Made by a program: the position numbers and the translations under genes | NCBI GenBank assembly: GCA_026394495.1 | Contig: JAPKYE010000002.1 | Coordinates: forward strand, 1-40,902 | From: Methanobacteriota archaeon | GTDB taxonomy: Archaea; Thermoplasmatota; E2; DHVEG-1 | Length of the DNA: 40,902 nt | Reading direction: 5' to 3' | Shown: positions 25,900-35,398 of the stretch, piece after piece | Numbering within the stretch: position 1 is the first letter of the stretch | How the letters are laid out: each line of letters starts with the position of its first letter | Notes under the pieces: generated by a model | Seen by the model: the letters and a program-made list of their open reading frames with translations, nothing else | What the model was told of the DNA's origin: nothing | The model's database searches: none

Positions 25900-26841
25900 A
25901 TGAAACAACAACCAGTAAAAGATATCACATTTCGAAAAGGGATGAACACAAACGAACTCATCAACGCATTCTATGATGCTGGCGGTTTTTCCGCAAAAAA
26001 AGTCGCAGAAGGAGTCGACATCCTCGAAACAATGATAAAAGAAAAAAACTGCACAAAATTCCTTTCATTCCCTGCATGCCTCATCTCCACAGGTACACGC
26101 GGTATCATCAAGGAACTTCTCAAAAGAAAACTCTTTGATGTTGTTATCACGACGACAGGAACACTAGATCATGATCTAGCCCGTATATGGAAACCATATC
26201 TGCATGGATCGTTTCTAGCAGATGATAAAGAACTACACAAAAAAGGTGTCTATCGACTTGGAAACATCTTCATCCCCAAAGAAAGCTATGGAACAATCCT
26301 GGAAGAAAAAATGCAGCCGATCCTCAACGAACTCTATCAAATAAAACAAAAATGGTCCACTAAAGACCTTATCTGGGAGTTTGGGAAACGACTACAACAT
26401 GAAAAAAACGGAAAAGACTCTATCTTGTATTGGGCATGGAAAAACCAGATTCCCATTTATGTTCCCGGGATCACCGATGGCGCGTTTGGATCACAGATGT
26501 GGATGTACTACCAAGAACATCGGAATTTCACGGTTGATCTCTTTAAGGATGAACAAGACCTCTCAGATATGATGTTTGAAGCTAAAAAAACAGGCGCATT
26601 AATCATAGGTGGGGGAATATCAAAACATCACACCATCTGGTGGAATCAATTTGCAGGAGGGCTAGATTATGCTGTATATATTACTACAGCAGTGGAATAC
26701 GATGGAAGTCTATCCGGTGCACAAACACGTGAAGCCATCTCCTGGGGAAAGATAACTGAGAAAGCAGAAAATGTGACAATCGAAGGAGATGCTACGGTGT
26801 TACTCCCCTTAATGATATCGGCTCTTTTGGAACGGGGATAA
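25900..26841 (+). CDS. dys: Deoxyhypusine synthase
   Basis: 313 aa. It transfers the aminobutyl group of spermidine to a lysine of aIF5A with NAD. The NAD-binding STGTRG and TTGTLDHDLAR, the VPGITDGAFGSQMW stretch and the catalytic Lys in GGGISKHH are present. An aIF5A gene is not in the window. Short spacing to the MEMO gene suggests co-transcription. It converges on the creatininase-like gene with only 7 nt between stops. Confidence 0.95.
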   Translation: MKQQPVKDITFRKGMNTNELINAFYDAGGFSAKKVAEGVDILETMIKEKNCTKFLSFPACLISTGTRGIIKELLKRKLFDVVITTTGTLDHDLARIWKPYLHGSFLADDKELHKKGVYRLGNIFIPKESYGTILEEKMQPILNELYQIKQKWSTKDLIWEFGKRLQHEKNGKDSILYWAWKNQIPIYVPGITDGAFGSQMWMYYQEHRNFTVDLFKDEQDLSDMMFEAKKTGALIIGGGISKHHTIWWNQFAGGLDYAVYITTAVEYDGSLSGAQTREAISWGKITEKAENVTIEGDATVLLPLMISALLERG

Positions 26842-26848
26842 AAATTTT

Positions 26849-27469
26849 TCAAAGCCAAAACATCGTCTTCATCATGCGTTTGGTCGATGCAGGAAGATCG
26901 GGAAGTTTACGAAAACACCCATGGACTTCTTTTGTCGTATCAAAACCAAGCTTCGGCTCCCGTTTCTCAACTTCTTTGTTGAAATAATACGGACCAGACG
27001 GCTCGTAGATATTCATCCCATACGTATCAGTGGTTTTTTTCATCCCTGCATAAATCCCTTTTAAATGACCTAGATCCATATGATACGTGCAAATCAACAG
27101 ATATTTGAAACCATGCCGCCCAAGAGACGACCCAATACTACAAACAATGTTTTTTATAGTTTTCACATCAACAGAGATCGTCCCTGGAAAATCAGAGGTA
27201 ATCTTACTATAACCAAGTGGCACTGCTGGTAAAAGGATAAAACTAAGATCCGGTTTTTTTTGCTGCAGAATCTTAATCGCCTCCCGAGTGGCATCCCGCG
27301 CGGTAATAAGATCAGTTCCAACCGGAAGATGCGGTCCGTGTTCCTCAAGCGGGCTTATCGGTAGAAACAAAACAGTTTTATCTTTATCCTGTGCTTCTAT
27401 CTGCTTCCAGTTCATCTCCTCAAACAGCAACACTTGATTGTTTTTTATCTCTGAATTCTTTGTTTTCAT
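26849..27469 (-). CDS. Divergent, short creatininase-family protein
   Basis: 206 aa, compared with 230-260 for most relatives. The N-terminal metal motif LEEHGPHLPVGTD is intact. The usual NGHGGN is replaced by TYHMDLGH, so one metal site is altered. After EVHGCFR the expected ETS-x-L helix is missing and the protein ends in MMKTMFWL. Family members act as amidohydrolases, for example on creatinine or on a formylamino-pyrimidine in archaeal flavin/F420 synthesis. The substrate is unknown here. The start overlaps the end of map by 4 nt, so the two are coupled. Confidence 0.75.
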   Translation of the reverse strand: MKTKNSEIKNNQVLLFEEMNWKQIEAQDKDKTVLFLPISPLEEHGPHLPVGTDLITARDATREAIKILQQKKPDLSFILLPAVPLGYSKITSDFPGTISVDVKTIKNIVCSIGSSLGRHGFKYLLICTYHMDLGHLKGIYAGMKKTTDTYGMNIYEPSGPYYFNKEVEKREPKLGFDTTKEVHGCFRKLPDLPASTKRMMKTMFWL

Positions 27470-28368
27470 GTCATCACCTCACAACCATCTTCCGTGACAA
27501 GAACCGTGTGTTCCGCCTGCGACACTATTCCTTTTCCTTTATCCACAAGCTGCGGATAATGTTTTAACACTCCAAGAAACGCAAGTTTTTTCAACGAAAC
27601 ATCCGTTGAACCTGAAATTACCTTTTGACACCATCGCTCAGCAAACGGAAGCGTCTTAAACTGAGAAGAAAGCCTCTGCGCCATCAACCGCGCACCCTGA
27701 TTTCGCACTAGTTTCATGCGAAACGAATCCAAACACAAATAGATATTACTCCCATTACCCGAGACAACATGACCAGTCCCGGTGCTTGCAAACGGCTCAA
27801 TCGCAATCACATCACCAACTTTTAGTTTCTGATTATCCATCGTATGCGCAACATTAGGGATGGAAAGACCCGAATGAAGCACGTATCGATCCAGACTATG
27901 ACCTGTGAGATTATCAATCGATTTATACCCATACGAAACAATTGTTTCTTCAACAACTTTTCCGATCGCCTCAAGAACCCCATGATTTTTTACCACACCA
28001 ATCGCATTTTGTAAAGCCTTCTGCGACGCCTCAATAAGATTCGAATAATTATTTGTCCCAACTTCAACAGATGCTGCGGTATCAGCGATATATCCATCCA
28101 CATGAACACCAACATCAAGTTTTACAACATCGCCTTTTTTAAACACCAGTGCATCATCATGTCTAGGACTATAATGCGCAGCAATCTCATTGATAGCGAT
28201 ATTCACAGGAAACGCTAACCCAACACCCTGATCAAGTATCTGTGTTTCAATCTTGTTCGCAACATCAAGTAATCGAACGTTCTCCGAAATCAAACTAAGA
28301 CCATGCTTTCGAGCCTCAGAAGCAATTTTCCCGGCACGTCGATAACAATCTAATATTTTTTCATCCAT
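27466..28368 (-). CDS. map: Methionine aminopeptidase, archaeal type II
   Basis: 300 aa from the ATG at 28368, which lies inside the last codons of the Sua5/YrdC gene (8-nt overlap). Metal ligands are visible: KLDVGVHVDGYIADTAA with two Asp, LTGHSLDRY with His, the IEPFAS Glu, and a second Glu near VLVTEDG. It removes the initiator Met co-translationally. Type II (with the helical insertion) is normal for archaea. It is the third gene of a MBF1-YrdC-map-creatininase operon. Confidence 0.95.
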   Translation of the reverse strand: MDEKILDCYRRAGKIASEARKHGLSLISENVRLLDVANKIETQILDQGVGLAFPVNIAINEIAAHYSPRHDDALVFKKGDVVKLDVGVHVDGYIADTAASVEVGTNNYSNLIEASQKALQNAIGVVKNHGVLEAIGKVVEETIVSYGYKSIDNLTGHSLDRYVLHSGLSIPNVAHTMDNQKLKVGDVIAIEPFASTGTGHVVSGNGSNIYLCLDSFRMKLVRNQGARLMAQRLSSQFKTLPFAERWCQKVISGSTDVSLKKLAFLGVLKHYPQLVDKGKGIVSQAEHTVLVTEDGCEVMT

Positions 28369-28960
28369 CGACGATCGCATCCTCTATCTCTTTTTGGGTA
28401 ATAACACCTTCGCGCAGAATCAAAGGTTTTTTTGTTGTACAATCAACAATGGTTGATGGTTTTCCCATAAGACGCCCACAATCAAGATACACTGCAATAT
28501 CAGATGGTTGAAACTGCTTACGAATCATAGCAATCTTTGGTATCGGTGTATCTCCATGACGATTCGCACTCGTCACCGTAAGAGGACCAACCTTTGAAAG
28601 TAACTCAAGTGCAATTGGGTTAGCTGGGATCCTGATCGCAATCGTATCCATCCCAGCGGTAACAACATCAATACCTGATGCTTTCTTTTTCAACACCAGC
28701 GTGAGCGCACCAGGTAAAAAACACTGCGCAAGACGTTTACTCACTATGGTCGTATAAGCAAGTTTTTCCATCTCCGCCACAGAAGAGACCGCAACAGGAA
28801 GCGGCTGTGAAAACGGACGATTTTTCAACAAAAAAATCTTTTTTACGGCTGCTTCATTATAAATATCAGCACCTAACGCATACAAGGTGTCTGTCGGATA
28901 CACAATAATTTTCCCATTTTTCAATGCATCGCTGCATTCAGAAAGATCACAAGTTGTCAT
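28361..28960 (-). CDS. Sua5/YrdC/YciO family protein (threonylcarbamoyl-AMP synthase)
   Basis: 199 aa, the YrdC domain alone. YPTDTLYALGADI, KNRPFSQPLPV and VTSANRHGD are the signatures of the family, with KR-type residues binding ATP, threonine and bicarbonate. It makes threonylcarbamoyl-AMP for the t6A base of ANN-decoding tRNAs. Many archaea have the longer Sua5 with a second domain; here only YrdC is present. The alternative is YciO, of unknown role. It lies 5 nt after MBF1. Confidence 0.9.
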   Translation of the reverse strand: MTTCDLSECSDALKNGKIIVYPTDTLYALGADIYNEAAVKKIFLLKNRPFSQPLPVAVSSVAEMEKLAYTTIVSKRLAQCFLPGALTLVLKKKASGIDVVTAGMDTIAIRIPANPIALELLSKVGPLTVTSANRHGDTPIPKIAMIRKQFQPSDIAVYLDCGRLMGKPSTIVDCTTKKPLILREGVITQKEIEDAIVDG

Positions 28961-28965
28961 AGGTA

Positions 28966-29451
28966 TTATTCTTCTTCTGGTTTGATAAAATCACCAAGTG
29001 TGAATCCTGCATTCTGCGAACGAGCACTTTGCACAGAGATTTCTCCTACTTCTTCCATGAGTTTTATCCCAAGTTCCTTTTCAAGTTTTTCTATCATCTT
29101 ATCAGCAGGTCGAAGATCCCCGTTCTCCAGTTTTGAAATCGTCACCGTACGCTCCCCAATACGAAAACCCAGTTCCTCACGAGTCAAACCTTTTTTCTCC
29201 CGTGTCTCTTGAATGACTTTTGACCAGTTAGAAACCAACTCTTTTCCCATTTGTTTAAACACATCTTTCTGAGCACGAGGCCTTGGTAATTGACCGGGGA
29301 GGGGTGGTTTGTTACTATGAATTGACCCTTGACTACTCGGCTTCAATGCAGTCCCATACTTCATACACTCCGGACACAGCAGCATCTTCACCCCATCAAT
29401 CATCGCTGGTCTGCATCCACTATATGCTTTCCCACACATTTCACACGGCAT
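28966..29451 (-). CDS. Multiprotein bridging factor MBF1-type regulator
   Basis: 161 aa. The N-terminal zinc ribbon (CEMCGK and CPEC) is followed by a basic linker. A Cro/C1-type HTH comes next, with EKKGLTREELGFRIGERTVTISKLENGDLRP. Archaeal MBF1 binds the ribosome and may link translation and transcription. The start follows GAGGGGG. It begins the operon with YrdC and map. Confidence 0.95.
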   Translation of the reverse strand: MPCEMCGKAYSGCRPAMIDGVKMLLCPECMKYGTALKPSSQGSIHSNKPPLPGQLPRPRAQKDVFKQMGKELVSNWSKVIQETREKKGLTREELGFRIGERTVTISKLENGDLRPADKMIEKLEKELGIKLMEEVGEISVQSARSQNAGFTLGDFIKPEEE

Positions 29452-29483
29452 CGGATTAACCCCCTCACAACGCCTATGAGGTT

Positions 29484-30386
29484 TTATATGAGCCCAGCTT
29501 TCTGCAGAACCATCAGGTCTTCAGTGCTGAGTTTCTCACCGCGTTTGAATTTCTCAAAAATATCATCAGCCTCTTTCTGCACACTTGAGGCATCAGCTTG
29601 CTTTTTCTCCTTGTATTTCTTTTTCTCAACACTTGAAATCTGTCGTTCCAACTCATGGATATTATTCACATGATCAATGAATTCTTTATGGATCTTATCT
29701 GCTTCCATCTTCGTTAATACGATGATTTCCTGCAATTCATTAGCTTTTTTACTAAGAGTCTCAAGCATCTTAACAAGCTCAATCATGCTTTCATGTTCTT
29801 CCTGGGCACGTTTTGCTAGTTTTGCCATCGCCTCATGATGTTTCTCAATTTTTTTACTTAAGTTTTTTTCCTGTTCAAGTGATTCTTTAAGTTTTGGATC
29901 TTTTTTCAAAGAATCTTCTTGTTCTTTAATTTTCATATGAAGAGCAGCAATATTTTCAATGAGTTTTCGCTCTTTCTGAGGAGATAAAATCTGCGTCATC
30001 TGTTCGTTTTCAAGGTTCCTCATCTCTTGTTTCAGCAGAGGAAGATTCACCCCGGTTTTCATGGTGTTGTCTTTCTCCAAAGACCTAATTGTTTTTTTCG
30101 CGTCAATGTGTTCTTTTATTATCGTGTTACGTTCTTCTTTGGCGTGTTTCACCCGTTCGTTGAAATCGTCCCTGGCCTTTTTATGAGTACCGACTTTATT
30201 ACGGATTTCTCGAATGCGAAAATTAAAGGAATCTCGCTCATCAGCGAGCTTTTTTGATTTTTCGTGAAGATCATCTCGAGTTTTCTTTAACGTATAAGCT
30301 CGTTCTTGTAACGCATCTTTCTCTTTGATCAGTTGTTCGATTGGAACTGTTGGTTCTTCCACAGGTGTCTCTTCTGATTCGCCCAT
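29484..30386 (-). CDS. Long coiled-coil protein (COG1340-like)
   Basis: 300 aa from the ATG at 30386, after GAGG. Nearly the whole chain is heptad-patterned Glu/Lys/Arg (ERAYTLKKTRDDLHEKSKKL and onward), with no signal peptide or TM. The end, KFKRGEKLSTEDLMVLQKAG, is a short non-coiled tail. The gene at 34467-35351 has the same design and a similar tail (LKKGAKISL). Archaeal proteins of this type are structural or scaffold proteins without known function. It sits 32 nt upstream of MBF1. Confidence 0.85.
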   Translation of the reverse strand: MGESEETPVEEPTVPIEQLIKEKDALQERAYTLKKTRDDLHEKSKKLADERDSFNFRIREIRNKVGTHKKARDDFNERVKHAKEERNTIIKEHIDAKKTIRSLEKDNTMKTGVNLPLLKQEMRNLENEQMTQILSPQKERKLIENIAALHMKIKEQEDSLKKDPKLKESLEQEKNLSKKIEKHHEAMAKLAKRAQEEHESMIELVKMLETLSKKANELQEIIVLTKMEADKIHKEFIDHVNNIHELERQISSVEKKKYKEKKQADASSVQKEADDIFEKFKRGEKLSTEDLMVLQKAGLI

Positions 30387-30504
30387 TTGCAGCCTCTTCT
30401 TTGTTTTCTCCCTTTCCAAGGGGTAAAAGACAATGTATTTATTAAGTATTTCGTATGATAATACCTTGTCAGTACATCTGGTAAGCCTTTATAAACAAAA
30501 GATA

Positions 30505-31206
30505 TCATGGTGTGTTTTGTTTTTCTTTCTTTTGTCCAAAAGTGAGGATTCCATCAAGAATCACTGCAAGAATACCTGTGATAAACACCATATCAAACAC
30601 ATGGGCGCCGCCGATGATAGCATTCCTTGATGTTGTAAGCTCGTTTTGAAGCAAGGTGAATAGGTGAAATACATCAGCACCAATAAGTACTCCTACAACA
30701 CCAGAGATATAGGCGAGAGGAGCAGCTTTCTTTTTTATTTTCCAGAGCAAGAACAAAGAAACAATACTTGCGGCGACTGCGGGAAAAAGCCAAAAGGGAA
30801 ACGAAGATATTATGCCTTTCTGAGGATCAGGACGCGTAACAAAAAAGGTGATGACTGCGACGACAACTATACCTAGTGCAACTCTTCGAAGCGGAATTTT
30901 ATTTTTTATAATAAGGTATATGCTGAGAAGAAGGGGGATTACTGCGCCTCCAATGTTTATTCCCACCTGCCATTTTCCAGAATCAAATAGATGAATGTTG
31001 GAAAAAGTGATCCCTGCGTATCCATCAACGATTCCTGATCCAAGAAGAAATGAGACAAATACGATAATAATTGCTTCAATAGATGAAAAACCCATGTCGT
31101 GAAATGCTTTTGTAATAATCAGATACCCGATGTACAATGCAAGAAGTGGAAGGAGAATATAAAGGAGATACAACCCGATTTGAGCAATCAACGTTTCTGC
31201 AGGCAT
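30505..31206 (-). CDS. DUF1614-like integral membrane protein
   Basis: 233 aa with seven or so hydrophobic segments. The NIGGAVIPLLLSIYLI motif, GVLIGADVFHL and GGAHVFDMVFITG match the DUF1614 pattern, in which two Gly-rich repeats line the membrane region. The function is unknown. The C-terminus is a short basic cytoplasmic tail (FGQKKEKQN). It shows no coupling to the neighbouring coiled-coil gene beyond the shared strand. Confidence 0.75.
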   Translation of the reverse strand: MPAETLIAQIGLYLLYILLPLLALYIGYLIITKAFHDMGFSSIEAIIIVFVSFLLGSGIVDGYAGITFSNIHLFDSGKWQVGINIGGAVIPLLLSIYLIIKNKIPLRRVALGIVVVAVITFFVTRPDPQKGIISSFPFWLFPAVAASIVSLFLLWKIKKKAAPLAYISGVVGVLIGADVFHLFTLLQNELTTSRNAIIGGAHVFDMVFITGILAVILDGILTFGQKKEKQNTP

Positions 31207-31347
31207 ATATGCATCGTTGGATGATTCTTTTGTTAATAAACTTAGTGACTATCAGATGATCTTTGAAAATCCTCCTTATGTCGTTTGGTTTTTTCCGAAC
31301 ATTTTCCCGGGATATTTAAATAATGATCATTATGTCCGGCTTCGACA

Positions 31348-31554
31348 GTGAATACAGATGAAAAATGGTTTGAATCAATTTGTAGTATTGTTGGTCATCG
31401 TTTCGATGATTATCCTTCTTTCAAAAATACTCGCATAATTAATAATTTTTTTGAAGGCATTCATTCTTTTTATATCTTGTGTTCAGGAGAGAAATTTTTT
31501 TCATTTTGGTATTTTGACGCGTTACCTTTATTAAGGATGAATGAGAAACCATAA
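31348..31554 (+). CDS. Possible 68-aa protein (weak)
   Basis: A GTG-started frame (MNTDEKWFESICSIVGHRFD at its start) lies about 30 nt after a TATA-like GATATTTAAATAATG at 31310-31324, so a leaderless message is possible. It has no recognised domain. The TATA box could instead serve the 33-aa gene downstream. I rate it as doubtful. Confidence 0.35.
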   Translation: MNTDEKWFESICSIVGHRFDDYPSFKNTRIINNFFEGIHSFYILCSGEKFFSFWYFDALPLLRMNEKP

Positions 31555-31596
31555 CTTGCTATGAAATAGCATAGCAGAAATTGAAGAGGTGAACCT

Positions 31597-31698
31597 ATGG
31601 GATATACGCCAGAAGAAAAAGAAAAAATCCAAAAATTCCTCCAAATGACCCTTGGGAAAAATCCCTTGGTCAAAGAAATCTCAAAAAAAGAAGAATAA
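31597..31698 (+). CDS. 33-aa acidic/basic small protein
   Basis: MGYTPEEKEKIQKFLQMTLG followed by a Lys/Glu-rich end. A strong GAGGTG stands 5 nt before the ATG, and a terminator-like hairpin lies 43 nt after the stop. Both support a real short gene. It may form one amphipathic helix. No family is recognised. Confidence 0.6.
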   Translation: MGYTPEEKEKIQKFLQMTLGKNPLVKEISKKEE

Positions 31699-31740
31699 AA
31701 CTCGTCTGTTTTCCTCCTAACAGATGAAAGAAAACAACAA

Positions 31741-31768
31741 GCGAGTAGAAGCCCTACTCGCATTTTTT
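31741..31768 (+). terminator. Intrinsic terminator-like hairpin
   Basis: GCGAGTAG (31741-31748) pairs with CTACTCGC (31754-31761) around AAGCC, and ATTTTTT follows. It would end plus-strand transcription of the short gene at 31597. It overlaps the 3' end of the convergent DUF35 gene. Confidence 0.65.
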
Positions 31769-32161
31769 AAATTTATACCCATAGTAAATCGCACCAGTGT
31801 ATCCTTCTGCTTGTATCCGCCTAAACGTACTTTCCACCTTTAAACCAATATGAATATCGTCGATACTACAGTCAACAATCTGACCAGTGATCTGCGGCCC
31901 TTCTTCAAGTTTAATGATCGCAATCGGATACGGAACCTGCTCTTCGAACTCCTCAGGACCCACATGAATAATCGTATACGTCACAACCTCCCCTTTCCCC
32001 GTTAGTTGAACTTCCTGCATCTTACCCATGCTTTTACGTCTGCAAAATGGACATGCTTCCCGTGGCGGGAAAAAGATCCGTTCACACGAACCACATTTGT
32101 TCCCCATGAAATTATACCGCTGAGGAATCTCCCTCCAAAACCGTGCAACAGCTTCACCCAT
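31754..32161 (-). CDS. DUF35 OB-fold acyl-transfer partner protein
   Basis: 135 aa. A rubredoxin-like zinc ribbon (CGSCERIFFPPREACPFC) is followed by an OB fold (GEVVTYTIIHVGPEEFEEQV). In archaea this protein bridges acetoacetyl-CoA thiolase and HMG-CoA synthase in a channelling complex. The gene lies 2 nt after the thiolase stop, with the synthase gene upstream: the classic order. It lacks catalytic residues of its own. Confidence 0.93.
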   Translation of the reverse strand: MGEAVARFWREIPQRYNFMGNKCGSCERIFFPPREACPFCRRKSMGKMQEVQLTGKGEVVTYTIIHVGPEEFEEQVPYPIAIIKLEEGPQITGQIVDCSIDDIHIGLKVESTFRRIQAEGYTGAIYYGYKFKKCE

Positions 32162-32163
32162 GT

Positions 32164-33330
32164 TTACATCGCCTCCAAGATATGAACCGTACAGGTTGCC
32201 CCAGAACCACCCACATTATGCGCAAGACCAATCCGAGCATCAGGAACCTGACGCTTCTCAGCATCCCCTCGTAACTGAAGTGCGATCTCAATCACCTGTG
32301 CAACACCGGTAGCACCAACAGGATGACCCTTTGCTTTCAACCCGCCACTCGTATTAACCGGCAACGACCCATCTCTGGTGGTGATTCTGTTGTCAATTGC
32401 TTTCCCACCTTCTCCCTTCTTCACAAAACCTAAATCCTCAATCGCACAGATCTCCGCGATCGTGAAACAATCATGAACCTCAGCTAGATCGATGTCTTTA
32501 GGGGTGAGATTCGCCTGTTTATACGCCATTTTTGCTGCATGAACCGTAGCCTGCAAGGTACAGATATTCTCCCGAGCATGTAACGCTAAAGTATCAGACG
32601 CCTGCCCAGCAGCAATGATTTTCACAGCTTTATTAGTGTATTTTTTTGCTTTCTCCGCAGCGCAAAGCACAATCGATGCCGCACCATCACTCACCGGAGA
32701 ACAATCCAAAAGACCAAGCGGATATGCAACCATTGTCGCATTCAACACCGCATCTAAAGAGATTTCTTTTCTATACTGCGCATACGGGTTTAACACACCG
32801 TTCATATGGTTTTTCACAGCAACCTGCGCCATCTGCTCTCGCGTCGTCCCATAATCATGCATATGACGCGTGGCAATCATCGCATAAATCCCAGGAAACG
32901 TCGCACCAAAAAACGCTTCCCACTCCTGATCAGCGGCGGTCGCAAGCGTCTCAGTCGCAGACGTTCCACCGACATCATTCATTTTTTCAATACCGCCGAC
33001 AACAACAACATCATGCATACCAGAAGCAACCGCAAGATACCCTTGTCGAACCGCAAGACCACCAGAAGCACAAGCACCCTCAACACGAGTCGAAGGAACA
33101 TGAGCAAATGAAAACCCTGAGGCATCAGCAACCAAAGCACCAATATGCTCCTGACCAATAAAACGACCTGAACTCATCGAACCAACATACATCGCATCAA
33201 CTTCTTTTCCGCTGATCCCTGAGTCAAGAATAGCTTTTGCTCCTGCCTCAGCAATCAACTCACGGAATGATTTTTCCCAAAGCTCACCAAACTGAGTAAG
33301 CCCAACACCAATTACAGCAACATCTCTCAT
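32164..33330 (-). CDS. Thiolase (acetoacetyl-CoA forming)
   Basis: 388 aa. The nucleophile is C87 in [19 protein letters not shown] carries the NEAF-like motif in a variant form, and [14 protein letters not shown] carries the catalytic His. The C-terminal NVGGSGATC matches the SCP-x-like archaeal thiolases. It condenses two acetyl-CoA to acetoacetyl-CoA, the first step of the mevalonate route to isoprenoid lipids. It works with the adjacent DUF35 protein and HMG-CoA synthase. Confidence 0.94.
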   Translation of the reverse strand: MRDVAVIGVGLTQFGELWEKSFRELIAEAGAKAILDSGISGKEVDAMYVGSMSSGRFIGQEHIGALVADASGFSFAHVPSTRVEGACASGGLAVRQGYLAVASGMHDVVVVGGIEKMNDVGGTSATETLATAADQEWEAFFGATFPGIYAMIATRHMHDYGTTREQMAQVAVKNHMNGVLNPYAQYRKEISLDAVLNATMVAYPLGLLDCSPVSDGAASIVLCAAEKAKKYTNKAVKIIAAGQASDTLALHARENICTLQATVHAAKMAYKQANLTPKDIDLAEVHDCFTIAEICAIEDLGFVKKGEGGKAIDNRITTRDGSLPVNTSGGLKAKGHPVGATGVAQVIEIALQLRGDAEKRQVPDARIGLAHNVGGSGATCTVHILEAM

Positions 33331-33336
33331 TATTAA

Positions 33337-34386
33337 TCACTCCCAATACAACAAATCAGTAATTTTCGCGTACACACCATATGATATGTATTCCTTATCA
33401 GCAACCATCTGCGCAATCGACGGTGCATTTTTTCGTTTCAAATCCTTGATCGCATCAGTAACCGTAAGGTCAAAACTGTCGCTTCCTGCACCAGACCCAT
33501 AACTTGTGACAAAGATCCGATCACCTGGTTTAGCCACATCAAGAACTGAAGAAAGACCAATAGGCGACGCACCAGAATAGGTATTGCCGATGAACGAAAC
33601 AATTAAACCTTGTTTAATCTGCTCAAAAGAAAACCCAAGCTTCTGCGCAACCGCAATAGGAAATTTTCCATTCGGCTGATGAAACACAGCATAATCATAA
33701 TCATCAGGTTTTGTCCCCATATGATTCATCATGTTTGCTGCACAACTCGTAATATGTTTAAAATAAGCAGGAGCTCCAGTGAAACGACCACCATGAGAAG
33801 GATATTTACGTTCTGCCCGCCGCCAAAAATCAGGAGTATCGGTCGTAAATGAACACGTGTGATTAATCCGAGCAACGATCTGATCTTTACCAATGATGAA
33901 TGCTGCGCCTCCTGCTGCAGCGGAATATTCCAATGCGTCACCAGGGGCTGCCTGCGAGGTATCCGCACCAATCGCAAGACCATAGCGAATCATCCCCGAA
34001 AGAACCAAACCCATACATGTTTGAATAGCTGCAGTCCCAGCTTTACAAGCAAACTCAAAATCAGCCACCATCAAATCCGGTGTCGCACCAATCGCTTCTC
34101 CGACAATCGTTCCAGTAGGTTTCACCGCATAAGGATGGGATTCACTCCCAATATAGATCGCACCGATGTCTTTTGGATTAATCGCACATCGTTTCAATGC
34201 GGCACGAGCAGCTTCCACACTGATCGTCGCAGTATCTTGATCAACAGAAGGAACCGATTTCTCAGAAATACCAAGACCTTCACTGATTGATCTGCCGTCT
34301 TTTCCCCAGACCGAAGCAATCTCTTCAGTTTTAATTCGATACCGGGGGATATTCGCACCATAACTGACAATGCCTACCTCTTCCAT
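33337..34386 (-). CDS. Hydroxymethylglutaryl-CoA synthase
   Basis: 349 aa from the ATG at 34386 (the TTG at 34404 is less likely; GGGTG lies before the ATG). The catalytic Cys is C114 in FACKAGTAA, with [12 protein letters not shown] before it and [10 protein letters not shown] supplying the His. It makes HMG-CoA from acetyl-CoA and acetoacetyl-CoA for the mevalonate pathway. It starts the operon synthase-thiolase-DUF35, with 6 nt to the thiolase start. Confidence 0.96.
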   Translation of the reverse strand: MEEVGIVSYGANIPRYRIKTEEIASVWGKDGRSISEGLGISEKSVPSVDQDTATISVEAARAALKRCAINPKDIGAIYIGSESHPYAVKPTGTIVGEAIGATPDLMVADFEFACKAGTAAIQTCMGLVLSGMIRYGLAIGADTSQAAPGDALEYSAAAGGAAFIIGKDQIVARINHTCSFTTDTPDFWRRAERKYPSHGGRFTGAPAYFKHITSCAANMMNHMGTKPDDYDYAVFHQPNGKFPIAVAQKLGFSFEQIKQGLIVSFIGNTYSGASPIGLSSVLDVAKPGDRIFVTSYGSGAGSDSFDLTVTDAIKDLKRKNAPSIAQMVADKEYISYGVYAKITDLLYWE

Positions 34387-34466
34387 GGTACACCCAGGGG
34401 CCAAAACAAAGACGACTATTTAAAATTGCTCTACACATATACGACAATCGTCGACGAAAAAAATAA

Positions 34467-35351
34467 TTAAGAGAGCGAAATTTTCGCTCCTTTTTTCAAC
34501 GATTCAACAGATTTATCTGCAAGCTGATCAAGCTTATCTTTATCCGTAACAAGTTGACGTGCTTGTAGGTTCTGCTTACGTAAAATCTCTTTAGATTCCA
34601 CCCAGATGTCACGGCGTTCTTTTTTTATCGACATGATCTTCGATTGCATCTCTGATGCTTTCTCATGATTCTGCTGAGCTTCCTCACGAACTTCAATAAA
34701 TTTTTTATGTTTTTTATTGGCTTCACCGATTAACGTTGCGATCTCATGTACGAGTTTTGTGTACTCCTCATGTTTCTGCTGACTTCCCTCATAGTATTTC
34801 TGTACTTTTTCGTGTTCTTCGTCTGCTTTTTTGAAAAGTTCAGTGATCGCCAGATCCGTATCCGTAAGATCAACTTCTATTATTTGCTGTTTCTGCACGA
34901 GCTTCTCAGTTGCTTTAAACTCCCGCATTTTTTCTTTGATTTTATCGATAAGTTTGTTCTCATCACGAGTTTTCATCGGAACAGTTTCCTGCCGATACTC
35001 CATCATCTGGATATCTGCCTTCAACTCCTCTAACCGCATAGGCAGATTTCTGTTAAAATCCCCTTTCTTTTTCCTCTTTTTATCAATTAATTCTTTTGCC
35101 TGCTGTTGAAATTGATTCCTGCGTTCTTTATGCTGACGCATCAACGAAACAAGATCATCGCGCTCTTTCTTATTATTGTCCAGTAACTCCTTGAGTTCTT
35201 TACGTTTCACATTGAGTATATCACGCTCTTCACGAAAAACCCTGGCAGCATCATTTAATTCATTTCTTTTTTGAACTAATGCTTGAAATTTCTTCTCTGA
35301 ATTTTTGAGCTCTTCCAGTTCTTGTTTTGTTTTTTTAGTATCTTCAGCCAA
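34467..35351 (-). CDS. Long coiled-coil protein, paralogue of the one at 29484
   Basis: 294 aa, almost all heptad-patterned (EERDILNVKRKELKELLDNN and onward), with no signal or TM. It ends LKKGAKISLS, like the tail of the other protein. It lies 80 nt upstream of HMG-CoA synthase on the same strand. Two copies in 6 kb suggest an intracellular scaffold pair, perhaps heteromeric; nothing more can be read from sequence. Confidence 0.85.
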   Translation of the reverse strand: MAEDTKKTKQELEELKNSEKKFQALVQKRNELNDAARVFREERDILNVKRKELKELLDNNKKERDDLVSLMRQHKERRNQFQQQAKELIDKKRKKKGDFNRNLPMRLEELKADIQMMEYRQETVPMKTRDENKLIDKIKEKMREFKATEKLVQKQQIIEVDLTDTDLAITELFKKADEEHEKVQKYYEGSQQKHEEYTKLVHEIATLIGEANKKHKKFIEVREEAQQNHEKASEMQSKIMSIKKERRDIWVESKEILRKQNLQARQLVTDKDKLDQLADKSVESLKKGAKISLS

Positions 35352-35398
35352 GAGAAGTACACCACCTTGGTGATATACGTTGATATTGATATAAATTA

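Noticed and set aside
32646-33161. Long frame opposite the thiolase gene
   Set aside because: It is His/Gln/Ser-rich and biased in the way typical of frames antisense to a conserved gene. The thiolase on the other strand is clear.
34746-35109. Cys/Phe-rich frames opposite the coiled-coil gene
   Set aside because: They mirror the Lys/Glu codons of the coiled-coil on the other strand.
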